NCBI RefSeq assembly: GCF_000499845.2
Contig: NC_023756.2
Coordinates: 7,277,481-7,341,480 of the forward strand
Reading direction: 5' to 3'
Source: Phaseolus vulgaris
Taxonomy: Eukaryota > Streptophyta > Magnoliopsida > Fabales > Fabaceae
Length of the DNA stretch: 64,000 nucleotides
The notes beneath the pieces are model-generated. The model had not been told where the DNA came from and ran no database searches. It worked only from the letters and a program-made list of their open reading frames with translations. The translations under genes were made by a program, and so were the position numbers. Shown here piece by piece: positions 23,075-35,460 of the stretch (position 1 is its first letter; every line of letters starts with the position of its first letter).

Positions 23075-25182
23075 ATGGCTGCCTCATCCACCATCAACAA
23101 CTTCCTCTCTTTCTTCTTACCCACAAAACCGCCGCCACCCTCTACACCGCCGCCACCGCAATTCAACCCCACCACTTCTTCTTCCACCCACAAGCCCTCA
23201 CAACCTCTAATTGCGCAATATGACCCTTCATCTTCATCTGAACTGTCCTCTGTGATATGCCCCTCCATGGCCTACTCCAACACGCTCTTCTTCCAGTCAC
23301 CCTACAACGTGCAGGTGGTGGTGGCCGAGGACGAGCCCGAGGAGCGCCTCCTCAACAGGTTCCGCAGAGAGGTGTTGAGGGCCGGCGTCATCCAGGAGTG
23401 TAGGCGGAGGAGGTACTTCGAGAACAAACAGGAAGAGAAAAAACGCAAGTCGCGTGAAGCTGCCAAACGTAACCGCAAAAGGTCGTCCCTTCCTCTTCAT
23501 GTCATTGCTGTGACAAGTGTTTGATAGAATAGAAACACAAAATTCAAATTTGGTTTCTCCAAATTAGTTTGTGCGTATTAAGATTATGCATTAGTTATTT
23601 GTGAGTTATCTCATTTGTTTGGTGAAGAGAGGGATAAACAAAAGTACCATAACCTGCTGTGGCCTACTAATTGTAATTTGTATCTGTTTCTTTTTGGATG
23701 GATAACCCACATCAGTGGGTATTCATGCTGGATTGTTTTGTGAGGTTGGCTTTTCTTAATATGTGGGTTTTCATTGAGGGGAGGGATAAATTTAAAGATC
23801 ATGAAAGGTTTGGTATGTTAAAATTTGTTTGAAGGTTGGGACTTGAGTACTACAATGGGGTTTTTGGTTTTAGTGTGGGGTATATAAGGTCATAGTTAAC
23901 TATAACAGTTAGCTTTTGTGGTGTAGTTTTGTCTAGGGTGCCATTGTGTAAGAAATTTGGTAGAACCATATCTCAAGATGTAGCTTAGGAACATGGCATT
24001 AGAATTCCATATTTCCAATTGGAATTCAAGTTCCATACCTTTCTATTGACTCCTAATAGGGACCTAAATTGTGGTCTTTTATTCATTTTGTCATGTCAAA
24101 TTTAAAATTAGCATTTGAAAGTGTTCATCCCTGTTTGTGTCATTGTTTTTGTCTCTCTCGGATAGTGGTGTGAGTAGAAGAGGAGAGGAGTCAAGTGAGG
24201 CCTGATAGTTATGAACTTTGAGAGCGTTTTGTACAAGCTGGAACCCTTTTTTTTTACCCAAAATTAACCCCATAAAATTCTCCCGTAATGTTAATACTGT
24301 AGGCCATTCTCTGGATTTTGGACACCATCAACATAGTGGGGGCCTATTGCTCCACTAAATGCCGCTATCAGGCTGCTACATTGAAGTGTGACATATGGAA
24401 GTACATATAGCACTAAATGCCACTGTGCACCGCTATTCACTAGTCTGGTTTTGTCTTTTTATAGTTGCAACTAAAATGGACAAAACTTGTGGTATTAGTG
24501 TGTATATACACATCCGCAGGAAGTGTAAATTTTGTAAAAGCAAGAATTCTATGAAATTCCCCCATCAGATACCTTAAATTAGGCAATGAAGGTCAAGTGT
24601 ATGTCATGGTGCAATGGGGAGGTTTCTGCCTGAGTGCCCTGTGACCTATCACGGATCATGGAATTAAGTCCAGAAAATAGTGTATTTCCTCACACAGGGC
24701 ATACATTTATCCTTCTTATGTACCCAATGAGATGATATTCTCATGCACTGGACAGCCCTTTTCCCTTTCCTCAAGTGTCATGTCATGTCTATTCATAAAT
24801 CAATGAAACAGGGATTTTGTTTTGAGAGAATGATGCTGACTTGTTCCTTTTCAATGTTATGGAGCTTTTTACTGTCCAATGTTTTCTGCGGTTGGTTGAA
24901 TGGTGTAAATTTCTTTTGATTATTTGCTCTTTGTTGGCCTCTAGAATGGAATTACTGCTGATGGCTCACAAATTTTATTGTAAGGTGTTGGAAGAAGTTT
25001 TTGTAGTTAGATATATCCATTAGCAACATATTAGTTCAATTTTGATACTTTTTCTGCCTATCATCATTTTCAGACGCCCCATGTCAAAAACTGTAGCACA
25101 GAAAAAACAGGATGTCCCAGCAACCAAGAGAGAAGAAGACAAGGATAACTGGGATCTACCTGAAGGAGACAGTCTGTATTAA
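23075..25182 (+). CDS. RPS21: Plastid 30S ribosomal protein S21 (bS21c), two exons
   Basis: Exon 1 is 23075-23481 and exon 2 is 25074-25182, joined through an AG|A Arg codon to give 171 residues. Residues 1 to about 75 are rich in Ser, Thr and Pro with few acidic residues, as in chloroplast transit peptides. Residues about 77-137 are the bacterial S21 fold (NVQVVVAEDEPEERLLNRFR, then AGVIQECRRRRYFENKQEEK) ending in a basic KRNRKRRP tail. The plant-type C-terminus ends DNWDLPEGDSLY. It binds the small subunit of the plastid ribosome; the Arabidopsis orthologue is GHS1. The acceptor is good (TTTTCAG), but the inferred donor is GTCGTC, which is weak. The frame also reads on past it for another 13-14 codons (149 residues), so intron retention would give a shorter protein with another tail. 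Confidence 0.9.
23482..25073 (+). other. Intron of the bS21c gene (1592 bp)
   Basis: Starts GTCGTC and ends TTTTCAG. No internal gene or recognisable transposon was seen. Small open frames inside (for example 24395-24577) show no family signal. Confidence 0.75.
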
Positions 25183-26195
25183 CGCTTTCATCCTCTAAGT
25201 TCTGTAGGTTTCTTTGATTTCACTGCATGTAAGTTTTGTTAAGTAGAATATGCTTGTAGGTGGACTTTCTATTATGTAACTTGCTTGTGTTGTGCATCCT
25301 TATTTAGATCTGTTCTTGGTTCACTGTTTGGCAACCTGGGAAGGTCAAAAATAATTTTCAAAATTATAAAGTCGCCAGTAATGTTTTTTTTAAGAAAAAT
25401 ATTAGAAAGAACATTTCTGAAATTGATTACGCAATGGGATGTATATCTATTAGATGACTTAAAGCAATTGAAAATTTTGACAGTAGTTTAGCTCACCAGA
25501 AGCGATCTCCTATTCTGTTTTTTTTTTTTGTTTTTTGTTAATATATTTTTATGTGCATTGGATAATCAGAATGAAATAATTATTTGTGGGTAATTTTTTT
25601 CTAAAGTATTGCTTTTTTTTTTTTAAATTAAAATTTAATTTAATTAAAACAATGTGAACTAACCAATAACCAATAAATCAAAAGTAGAGAAAATAATTGA
25701 ATCTTAACAAATTATTACAAAGAATTAAAAAATGGATTTTTTATTGATTAAAACTTCATAATCTAAAGGAAAATTAAGAGAATCAATTGAGAAGGTTTAG
25801 GTTTCAGTGAGGAAGATGAAAAACAAAATAAATAAATAAATAAATTAGGTTAGAATGTGTTATGCCGCGATCAAAAAAAAATATTCTCCTATATTTTTTT
25901 ATAATCCTTTTTCATTAACGGAATTGAATTCATAATCGACCTTAAGATATTGTTTAACAATTATCAAAATGATGTTTTACAATTATGAAATGTTTTTTTT
26001 TTTTTTATGAATTATCAAGTAGATATCTTCTTTCCCGATCAACTCTAGATTTCGTGCTCGCTTCTCTTCCAAATATCTTGTTTCTAAATTTTGTTTAGAT
26101 TTGTGCATTCATTATAATTAAACACGACGTTATTGCGAGAAATATTTTAAGAAGATTTCCTAGAAAAATATTTTCAAATGAGATTTTCTATATTT
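25183..26195. other. bS21c 3' flank and AT-rich intergenic
   Basis: The first ~150 bp are the likely 3' UTR. The remainder is AT-rich with poly-T runs and no supported gene. Confidence 0.4.
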
Positions 26196-26199
26196 TTGG

Positions 26200-26612
26200 T
26201 GCATTTAATAAGGTATTTTTTATTTCATAAATTCAAGTGAATATTCAAGATTTACTTTCAATTATGTTTATGAGATATTGCAAATTTAATTCTATAATTT
26301 TTTAACTCAAATTTTGTTTTTCGTTTTGATTCAAAGAAGCAACTTGTACTTTTGCGTAATTCAACTCACTCGCAGTGGTAAACGCTTCATTGAGACCATT
26401 TAATCAAATGCTTCTATCAAACCATCTACTTTGAGAAATATTATATCGTCTATTGCGACTAAAACATAAGATTAACATAAATAACAATTAAGTCCAAAAT
26501 AAACTCAATTAGATGAATATAAATTAAAACAATGGAGTTATTCATTATTACAGTCCAAGAATCTTTGATTAAAGCTTTAAAGTGTAAATGAAATTATGCT
26601 CATCAAATACCC
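26200..26612. repeat. Direct repeat copy A (~0.42 kb), probable LTR remnant
   Basis: Aligns in the same orientation with 28272-28702. Shared blocks include TTTGGTGCATTTAA, ACATAAGATTAACATAAATA, ATTACAGTCCAAGA and AAAGCTTTAAAGTGT. Identity is roughly three quarters to four fifths by eye. Same-orientation repeats about 2.07 kb apart suggest LTRs of one degraded element or a segmental duplication. Confidence 0.7.
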
Positions 26613-26791
26613 TCCACATATATCCTTTTGCACTCCTAGGAAAAACACTTTTTCGACTCACAAAAAATCAAAGGAACAAAGTACAAATAAATTGAAGTTA
26701 AAGGTTGATTCAAGAATTACAAAATTTTCATTAGACGCTCTCTAACTCTCAAGTGTTTAGGGTTTGTATTTATACTCAACACTCATGTTCA

Positions 26792-27620
26792 CAGTAAAAG
26801 AATAATCGGCTGTTTTCTCTTACTCAGACTGGTGTCTAGAACCTCTTTGTTGTATGAGGTATTTGAAAGTCTGATTATTTGCGTTTTTAACTAACGTTTT
26901 TTCCCAGTCTTGGTAGTTGTGGTGATGTTTGTGCAGGTTTCATCGGTAACTCCTTTCTGACAAGGTTGGACTGAGGCTTGGAAGGTATTGCGTGGATGTG
27001 TAGGTGTCTTGGTCATTCCTTCTTGGCAGGGTCCGATTGATGACTTTGTTCTGTGCTGCAATAAAGGAAGTGTTTTTGTTGTATGCTTATTGGTTTGGTG
27101 CTAGAATTTTTACGGTGTTTGAAATGTGGCAAAAGGTTATGTGGCGTTTTTTGGTTACTACTGTGGCCAGTTCGGGAGGATGCTATGTGTATTTTGTAGG
27201 GTATTTTTGGCTTACGTATCCTTCTTATAAGGATCGGTTTGTCGTTGTTAGCACTTGGGTTTTTGGTATTCTTAGTCGTTACAAAGTTATGACTTACTTG
27301 TTGGATGGTGTGTCTTGTATTGGTTTGTTGAGTTTGACTCTTGGGTAAAGTCCTCCAGCATGATGACAAAGACCTTGTTTAGTTGTTGGATGTATGTCCT
27401 TGTTTGAGGGTGTGACCTCTCTGGTGGGGTGATATAACTGTATTTGTTGGGTTTCTTTACCTTTGTCTGAGATTTTAGCTTGATCTGTAGTACAATGTTT
27501 GTTAGATCCCTAGTTGGTAGGGTTCTAGGAAACCTGTTTTTGGGGTTTTGTATAAGGGTTGAGACACCCTTGAAGTGTCTCATTTTATTTTATTTATTCT
27601 TTGCTGATAAAAAAAAAACA
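26792..27620 (+). mobile_element. 5'-truncated non-LTR retrotransposon (LINE-like) 3' end
   Basis: Ends with a TTGCTGATAAAAAAAAAA tail (an A-run after TTTATTTATT). It is flanked by an imperfect target duplication, ACTCAACACTCATG at 26774-26787 against ACTCAATACTCATG at 27621-27634. A related tail (TATTGCTGATAAAAAAA) occurs at 42071-42087. An open frame inside (27004-27348) has no recognised reverse transcriptase motif. A 3' fragment of a LINE is the best reading; a SINE-like element is possible. Confidence 0.6.
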
Positions 27621-28271
27621 ACTCAATACTCATGTATTCAAATACTACCATATGCTTAACAAGACTCTAATATTTACAACAACTGAAAAAATATGCAATC
27701 AGAGATCAAGAAGACTTCATAAAGGATGTAATTGGGCCAAGGTAAAGGTAGGTAAAATGGAGAAAAGAGGCTAACAACCATAGAAAAACAAAGGAGAAAT
27801 GAAGGATAGGTCTAAAAACAAGTGTAAGTATCACGACAATTCAACTCCTCTCATTATTTTAAGATATCATTTTGTTTTTGTTTTTATTTAGTAGAAGATC
27901 TAACCACTGTATTAAACAATCCACTCTTATGTTCTTTATTTATTTTTTCTTTTTTATATTTTTTTTCATTACTATAACTTATGGACAGTGAGGTACACCC
28001 GCACAATTATGTAAGAACCTATTCCTAGAATAATTTCAAAAGCTCCTTTATCTTTTAAGGTAGGGACACACATGCTTTTTCTATTTTGGGCTTATAATAA
28101 GGATTAAAAATAAGAAAAAGGCTATAGGCTCAAGGGGGCTAACAAGTAGATTATCGTGAAAGTAATCTAATATGGAAAGTGGGTTAATTTAAGCAAAGAA
28201 TGCTTCAATTATATCAATTCATGCATGTAAAATACAATTGCAAAATAGAGAATCAAACAAAGTTTTAGAGT

Positions 28272-28702
28272 TTTTTGGTGCATTTAACCAAGGATTTTTA
28301 AGTTTAGAAATTTGAGAGAATATCCCTACAAAAGATTTTTTCCAATTTTTTTTTCTAATATATTATAGATTTAATTATCTATTTCTTTAACTCATATTTT
28401 GTTTTCAATTTTGATTCAAAAAAGCAACTTGAACTTTCGTATGATTCGACCCATTCGTAATAGCAAACACTTCATTTAGATAGTCTAGTCAGATGCTTTT
28501 ATCAAACCGTCTACGCAGACCGGCTACTCTGAAAAATATTAGATCATTTACTACGTCTAAAACATAAGATTAACATAAATAATAATTAAGGCTAAAATAA
28601 ATTCAATTAGATGAATCTCAAATAAAATAGTGGATTTATTCATGATTACAGTCCAAGAGTTTATTATTAAAGCTTTAAAGTGTGAATGAAATTATGCTCT
28701 TC
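28272..28702. repeat. Direct repeat copy B (~0.43 kb), probable LTR remnant
   Basis: Second copy of the repeat at 26200-26612. It abuts, at about 28715, the point where minus-strand Copia coding sequence begins to be recognisable, so copy B marks a breakpoint in or an insertion into that Copia relic. Confidence 0.7.
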
Positions 28703-28714
28703 ACCCACTCACCT

Positions 28715-29845
28715 TTAAAAAAACATTCCTTCCTTTCAAGCTCACTAAGAGATGTAAGGTAATGCTTCAAGCCATGTACAAACCTAACATCATCAAGCAA
28801 TCTCTCAATTCCATTGTGTAGACAAAACTTTGTGGTTTCAACTCAAAGTAATTTTACAAGACTTGTTATCACCAAGGAGAACTGAAACTCTTTCAAGTTC
28901 TTTAAACTCTTAGAACGATAGATGGTTAGGTGTCACATGGAACGAACATACATAGTTCGTTATCCAATCACAATCTCCAATACTGCTCGACAACATCAAG
29001 ACTTGTAATGGTTTGTAACTATCTTTAACTAGAACTACTTCACCAAACATATATGGTCTATCAAAGCTAGATTGTTTTCCAAATCCAGACAATCTACCAA
29101 GGTTTTTAGCCTTCTCTCTCTAGACAGAACGGTTTGGTGTGACCTTCCTTCTTGAAACGAAGACATCTAATAAATTGTATGCCTTACCATTATGTCTCCT
29201 TCTACTTCCTCGGTTATAACTAGAAGACACTCTTCTCCTTATTATAAGGTCGTCTCCAACAATAGACACCTTAATATCAATTTTTTCGTTCAACTCCTTT
29301 GAGCTCAAAGTTGCCTAAACCTCCTCAAGAGAAAGTGTTTCTCTTTCGTACAACAAGGTTTGGTTGAAATGATCACAGTTTTAGGCAATGAACACAACAA
29401 CAACGTTCAATCCTCGTCATCAATTTGAATGTTAATATTTTCCAAAATAAGCTTATTAAATTCATCGAGTTGTTTGCTAATTTCTTTTTCACCATTCATC
29501 TTGTATGAGTACAATACTTTCTTAAGGTATAAACAACTAACCATAGACTTCACCATGTACATGTTCTCAAACTTTGTCCATAGTTGTCTAAACTTGCCTC
29601 AACACCTTGTGACCAAGACTAAGAACAATTGCATTGTGAACCTTATCCTACAATTATTTCTTGTCCTTCTCTACCATTGCAACATCAAGCCTGGATTCAA
29701 CTACTAGAGTTCCAAGGAGGCTTTTTAAACAAAAAGACTTCAACCACCACAATCCAAAATCATTCAAACTAGTGAATTTTTCAACCTCATACTTTGCGAA
29801 AGTTGTGATGATTGAATCTAAGTTCACTGCACCAATTTGTTATGG
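28715..29845 (-). pseudogene. Copia retrotransposon gag/protease relic
   Basis: Read leftward from 29845: a primer-binding-like sequence (AATTGGTGCAGTGAAC), a gag-like stretch (TTFAKYEVEKFTSLNDF) with many stops, and a zinc knuckle CLRFKKEGHTKPFC (about 29124-29167) whose second Cys is replaced by Phe. Then the protease surroundings (CDWITNYVCSFHVTPN, with the catalytic DSG lost) and LLGDNKSCKIT ... HYLTSLSELERK up to about 28715. Order and motifs are those of Ty1/Copia gag-protease. Integrase, reverse transcriptase and RNase H are absent. Heavily decayed and non-functional. Confidence 0.75.
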
Positions 29846-30110
29846 AATAACACTAGCAAATTCACCACATAAGCGTCTACTACACAAACAATAATACAAT
29901 GATAGAGAGAATCCAAAAACTTAAAGGTAGAAGGTAAACTAAGAGAAAACAAAAAAGAATACCATATAGAATTAATGTGGTTCAATTGAAGTGGAACATA
30001 CTTCAATCTACACTATTATAATTCACTTTGTATAGAAATTACAATTTAAAGTTTTTCTCCTAGTGAACTATGACACAACTCTCACAGTTTTTTGTTATTA
30101 CAGTTGAACG
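29846..30110 (-). mobile_element. Possible 5' LTR remnant of the Copia relic
   Basis: Immediately upstream (minus strand) of the primer-binding-like site the sequence ends TTATTCCATAACA, a plausible LTR 3' end. It is preceded by TTTGTGTAGTAGACGC and CACTTCAATTGAACCAC-type LTR sequence. The left end of the LTR was not located, so the extent is approximate. Confidence 0.4.
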
Positions 30111-33100
30111 AAAACTTAGTTAATAATAACTTTCAATATAAGTTCCTATTTATACAACATAACTTTCGTCACCTAAACTAATGAAGAAAACACGTGAAGT
30201 GTACTTCTCATTACTAAGTTGAAACATCACTTACGTTAATTCTCTAAACTAGACTATCTCAATAGAAACTAGGAGATTAGATGTTATACTAAAACTATCA
30301 ACCACATATACTAGAATTTCTATATCTTTTACTGGATAATATGATCAAATTAAATAATTTAAAAATTTGATTAAAATTTACCGAATTAATCTTCAACAAA
30401 AATGGACTATCAAATAACAGAAAATTCTGGTCTGTATTAGATTATCTACATAACAAATAACAAAGGTACATGTTACCACTAGATCATCCCTAAAATAAAC
30501 TATGATTTGTGAGCCACTATGAGCATGATTCGTATTTTAAAGAGATAACCCAGTTGTTAATTTATTGGCGGCGTAGAGATATATAACAATTGTCTTGTTA
30601 ATAAGTATTTCCCTTATATCATAATTGAATTATATTCCAATATGATTGAACACTTGAAAAATTCCAGAACTGTTCCTATTAGGCTGTAACAGTGGTGGGG
30701 TTAAAAAAACCTTAGGTGCAAACAAGTCTTACATAGCAGCCAGGTAGGACTTAATTGTCTGGATTTCTTGCCCTAGATCTGAGCCAAGCACCAACCCTGA
30801 ATTCCTGCCACAATCCATGACAATACCAAAACCAACACATGATCCAAACCAAACCACCTTGGACGCCAAGAATAGACAAAAGTTGAGTTGTCTATTTCTG
30901 GTTATTGTTTGGGGTGGCATGTCTACGGTTTTGGATTGTGTTTGGTTATGATAATTTATGTAAAATATATCCAAACAAAATAGCCTTTGAAGAAGTCAAG
31001 AGCCAATGTAATTTTGCACCCTTGATCTGAACAATTTCTCCATCTCAGCAACACTTTGCACCTTACACTTGTCTTCCCTGAGTTATTTTATGTGGTCCAC
31101 CACTATCTTACAGATAGCATAATCAATGCATGTATGAATATTATAAGGTGGATAAATCAAAATGGAAATGGAGATCGGTTGATCATGAATGGAACGAAAG
31201 AACCAATCATAAACCATTGTTTATATTGCAAGCATGATGCTAATTAATTGTTTGATGTTCTATATCTGATTGAGCCTGTACTTAATTTAGTTTATTTTAA
31301 AGTATAATTAGTTGGTTCATTTTATATTTTTATAATTTGTTTAAAATTTAATTATTGTCAAAGAAAATTAAGTGATTATTATAATATTGTTTTCATTTAT
31401 CTTTTAAAAATTAGACATCAAATGTTGGAAGTATTCCCAAACCAAAACATTGTAGGATAAAAGAGAGAGAAAGACAAATTAAGATGTGTCTTGTAAAATG
31501 TGGAATAATTGTTATTTTGTAGATTTAAAGTTATTATTTTCATGAACTTGTATTTTGATATACTTTGAAATTTGTACAATTTAATATAATAATGATGATT
31601 ACAAACGTCGTGTATTATAACGTATAAAATGGCATGTAAAAAAACTGTTATTTGTAGTGAGATGATTTTGACCAGTTAAAAAGTTATGACATTTATAACT
31701 AATATAAATTATACGCTTAAAACGGTTACTTTATAGGTGTCATATGATGGGTGCTACGACAGTTGACAATAGATCGTCAAATCATACTTTGTGGTGGACA
31801 AATCTATTGCAAACGCATAAATAACGACATCTATAAATAACACTATGTAAAAAATAATCATCACACGTATACGTATTTATACATACTTTCTTAGATTTAA
31901 TTATCATTTAGAAAATACTTGTGTTAATGTGAAGATATTTGAGTCTTGGTTAACGTCAAAATCTTCTATGGTGAAGTTAGTAGTTCATTAAATAATAAAC
32001 AACAAACTTTACATCAGCATTGGATTTTAAAACTTCGTTTTAGTATAAGTTATATATGGTAATTTATTTTCTGAGGGAGTAGGTAAAGTTATAACTTTTA
32101 TAATATTGATGTACATTCAAAATATAGGTCTTTAGAATACTTAAAAACAAGTTTTTGTTAACAAATCATTGTGAAAATTGTTAACTTTCAATTATTTTTT
32201 AAAATAAATACTTTGACTATATATAATTTTGATGTTCTTGTAATAGAATTAAAGTGAAAATTGTCAAAATATACGTTTTCTAAAAACGTAAGTAGGCATA
32301 TGTCAATAAATATTAATATATAATGTTAATAAATAAATAAAATCATTAGATAACTTTTTCAAAACCTAAACCTCCCAAAAAAAAAAATATTGCACTCAAA
32401 TGGAAACAATCTATTTATTAAACACATCAAATAATTTTCTAGAAATGAACATTTATCTCTACTCGGATGTTATAGCTCATTTACAACAAGTCCATAACCC
32501 AATAAAGAAATTTTTTCCTTTTCATAATTCATCTTATGACTCTCCATATCTTAGTAAGAGCATTCGACCCCATTGTAAGGCTTAAATAAAACATTTCTCA
32601 ATATCCACAAGTTTATATAGTTCTCTCTAGAAGTCAAAGTACTATTTCTTAAATATTCATTGGCAAGATGGACCTTCAAACATGAAAAACCTAATCCAAA
32701 GAACGATGAAAATGCAAAACAGAATAGTAGTAATAGAAGAGTGAGGAGAAACGATAGTAGGACAATATCCAACAATACATAGAGCTATACAACCTACATG
32801 ATCAGTTGTATATATTGGTGATAACAACCACCTCATGTCGAGGATGACTAACAAAGTCATGGCCCACAACCCAGCAAACACATCGTTGAATTGTGTATAA
32901 ATTCATCCCACATCCAAGATATTGCCAACCCCAACAAACAACCCACACATATGTGACATAAGAGGTAAAATATTTTGATGACTAGGAAGTTTTTGTTTCC
33001 AAGATGATTAAACCTCAAAGTTCTTTACAAAAATACTTTGTACAACATCAAACGTTCTCTTCTTCTTTACATAAACTTCCCAATAGCTGGATTAAGTTAT

Positions 33101-33700
33101 CTTTTCTTACGCAATGTTCCTTAGCTTGATTTTGCCTACTTGTGCGTAGCCATACGAGCAAAATATCCTTTCTAGAGTTGACAATACTCAGTGCTTGGGA
33201 ATTACGGAGAAGAAGTAGTTTTAGCTAAAACTCCATGAGATCTTTTGATGTTTACTTTAGCTTATGCTTTTAATGGATCTTTTTGGCAGACAAAGATTCC
33301 ATGTAACATAGAATAAGTACATAGTATTTTTTGAAGTATGAGGTTAGCTTAGTCTATGTATCGTCTAATATTTTATGAACATTTCTTATAATCTTCTACA
33401 GATCTTATTAGATGTTATAAAGGATAACATATTATTATATTATTTTTCAGAAAAAACACTTGTCTTACATGATCCGTTGTTTTTATAAATTTGATATCTT
33501 ATATACGAAATATGACCATATTTTATACTTAGTTATTTTTAACACTTAATCAAAATTCTAGGGTGTTGGACATTTTCCTTAACAAAATCCTTCAGTAAAC
33601 TAGAAGGAGTATGAGGATAGGGACAAGGACATGGAAAGTGAGTACATACTCATTCCTATCTACATATCTAATTTAAAAAATCAAGTATCATACTACTTGG
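30111..33700. other. Non-coding, unrecognised; possible small TE ends
   Basis: No supported gene. At 31595-31662 a segment ends TTATTTGTAGTG, which on the minus strand begins CACTACAAATAACAG, like the ends of small CACTA-type elements, but no partner end was located. Short open frames at 30729-30974 and 32551-32881 (minus) have no recognised family. Confidence 0.35.
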
Positions 33701-34300
33701 TCAATGCAAAGGATTCCTTATTAAAATCCGGACGAGTTTGAAAAATACCCTTATGGACGAGTTTATTTGACATCTTTACTCTTCCTCTATTACATCTTTG
33801 ATTAAGTTAAAAAGGCTCATGTCAAGATCCTGGTAAAAGAAGGAGGCTTGACGCATCGCCTTCTTAAAATCTTTGGCATAACCTTAGTTGTTAGTTGTAA
33901 CATTAGCTGATTCAACCTTTAAGTCGACTTGCGCTTTGTTCGCACCTTCCAATGCTTCTTAAAGCTTTGTAGTGCTTTCCACATTCAAGGCTTTAGTTGA
34001 CTTTGTTTTTAATTCACCACATCTAATATTTCTTCAAAGAACTTAGCTCAACCGCAAAGTTCACTTTCTATTTGTTCTTTATTGCGTTTTCCTCAACAAG
34101 TCATTCAAGCTTCTTCACCTTGGTAGAGAAAGCTAGTTTATCTTCTAACAAGGATTTATCCTTGGAAAATTTTCTTGGAAACAAATTTATTCAAAATGAT
34201 GAATCATGGTTATGCTTCTTTCCATCACCATTTTGGTTGAGTCCAAACTCCCCTCAAGCCTCATGAAGTTCAACATCTCAACATACATTCACATGGAAAG
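33700..34300 (-). pseudogene. Possible retroelement ORF fragment, heavily eroded
   Basis: On the minus strand around 33800-34000 a readable stretch (ALEGANKAQVDLKVESANV, then YAKDFKKAMRQASFFYQDLD) resembles the C-terminal part of the extra ORF found in some plant Gypsy elements. Many stops interrupt the flanking sequence. Assignment rests on pattern memory only. Confidence 0.25.
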
Positions 34301-34429
34301 ACTTTGCTTATACCTTTAGCTCTATTTGTTGTCATGTTAATGTGCCATAAATATTTTATTAAGGGATAGAAGATTCACTCATGATCAAACAAAATTCTAT
34401 ATATCTTACCTAAAGTTACCCACGATGAT

Positions 34430-35460
34430 GGCAACAAATAATACGAAGTTTTGATTATCTAATAAATTTTGTTAGTGTGAAACAAAAAGGTAAAAGTCCA
34501 TTAGTCTATATGGTTCAAAAAAGGTCTTCGAGAAAGGTTTTAGAGGATTCACTCGATGGTGTCTAATGAAAGCTCTAGACAATGTCTCAAGGTGTGTTAG
34601 ACTCAAGCTTTCAAGACCAAATGAGTATCAAGGTATGCTAGATGTAAGCTACAATATCAAGACACTACTAACCTCATAAGATCATGTTTAAATGTAATAT
34701 CTTCATAAACATTCTACATGTATCACCATCTTATCCCAAGAAAGAAGTCTCATATTTTCCAAAGGATATTTTTACACATACATACCTAACTTGTGTTTGT
34801 ATACTCATTTTTATGTTTATAATATAATAAAAGTAGTAGTAGAGAAAAAAAATAATTAGTCACTATATTAAATAAATTAGATACTAATTTAGAGACTAAA
34901 AAATTATTCGTATCTAAAGGGGTTTCTATTATTAACAAAAAAATATAAAATAATTTCTAATTTGGTATCTAAATTAGCTACCCAAGTTTTAACTACTAAT
35001 ATTTTAAATTCTAAATTAGTCTCTAAAAGGCTAATAGAGACTAATTTAGAATATAAAGTAGTACGTAGCTAATGGTTAGATACCAATTTAAAAATTATTT
35101 TGTAAATTTTTATTAATAATAGAAACTACTTTATATTCCAATAATTTTTTTAGTTTATAAATTGGTCGCTAATCTAGTCAAATAGTAACTAATTATTTTG
35201 GTCTCTAAAATTAGTTTCTATTTAATGATTTTTCTTGTAGTGTGTACTCGTTATAAGCTAGAAGTGATAGTTAAATTACTTGTAATCATTTATTGATTGG
35301 TGGAATCTTCTATAGTTGGCAAAGGAAAATGAATGTAGCCTAAGTTAGGTGAACTAGTATAAAAATAATGTATTCACTATTGCCTTTTATTGCACCAAGC
35401 TTATTACTCTTGATTGTCTTTAAAACATCTATAAAAGCCTTTGTGAACTCTTTTGAAAAA
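34430..35460 (+). mobile_element. Degenerate Copia (Sirevirus-like) LTR, split by a MITE
   Basis: The left part (GATGATGGCAACAAATAA at about 34423, then AGTTTTGATTATCTAATAA) and the right part (GGTGAACTAGTATAAAAATA at about 35348) resemble conserved words of legume Sirevirus-type LTRs. The MITE at about 34815-35243 lies between them. Exact termini and TSD were not found. Confidence 0.4.
34815..35243. mobile_element. CACTA-like MITE with long inverted repeats
   Basis: The right end reads GATTTTTCTTGTAGTG, i.e. CACTACAAGAAAAATC on the minus strand, a terminus seen in many legume MITEs. The two halves are imperfect inverted repeats (ACTAATTTAGAGACTAAAAA on the left against GGTCTCTAAAATTAGTTTC on the right), with further inverted words around ATTAGTCTCTAAAAGG in the middle. 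No coding capacity. The left terminus is eroded. Confidence 0.7.

Noticed and set aside
27004..27348. 114-residue open frame taken as a membrane protein
   Set aside because: It lies within the LINE-like insertion, has no family motif, and its hydrophobicity reflects T-rich codons.
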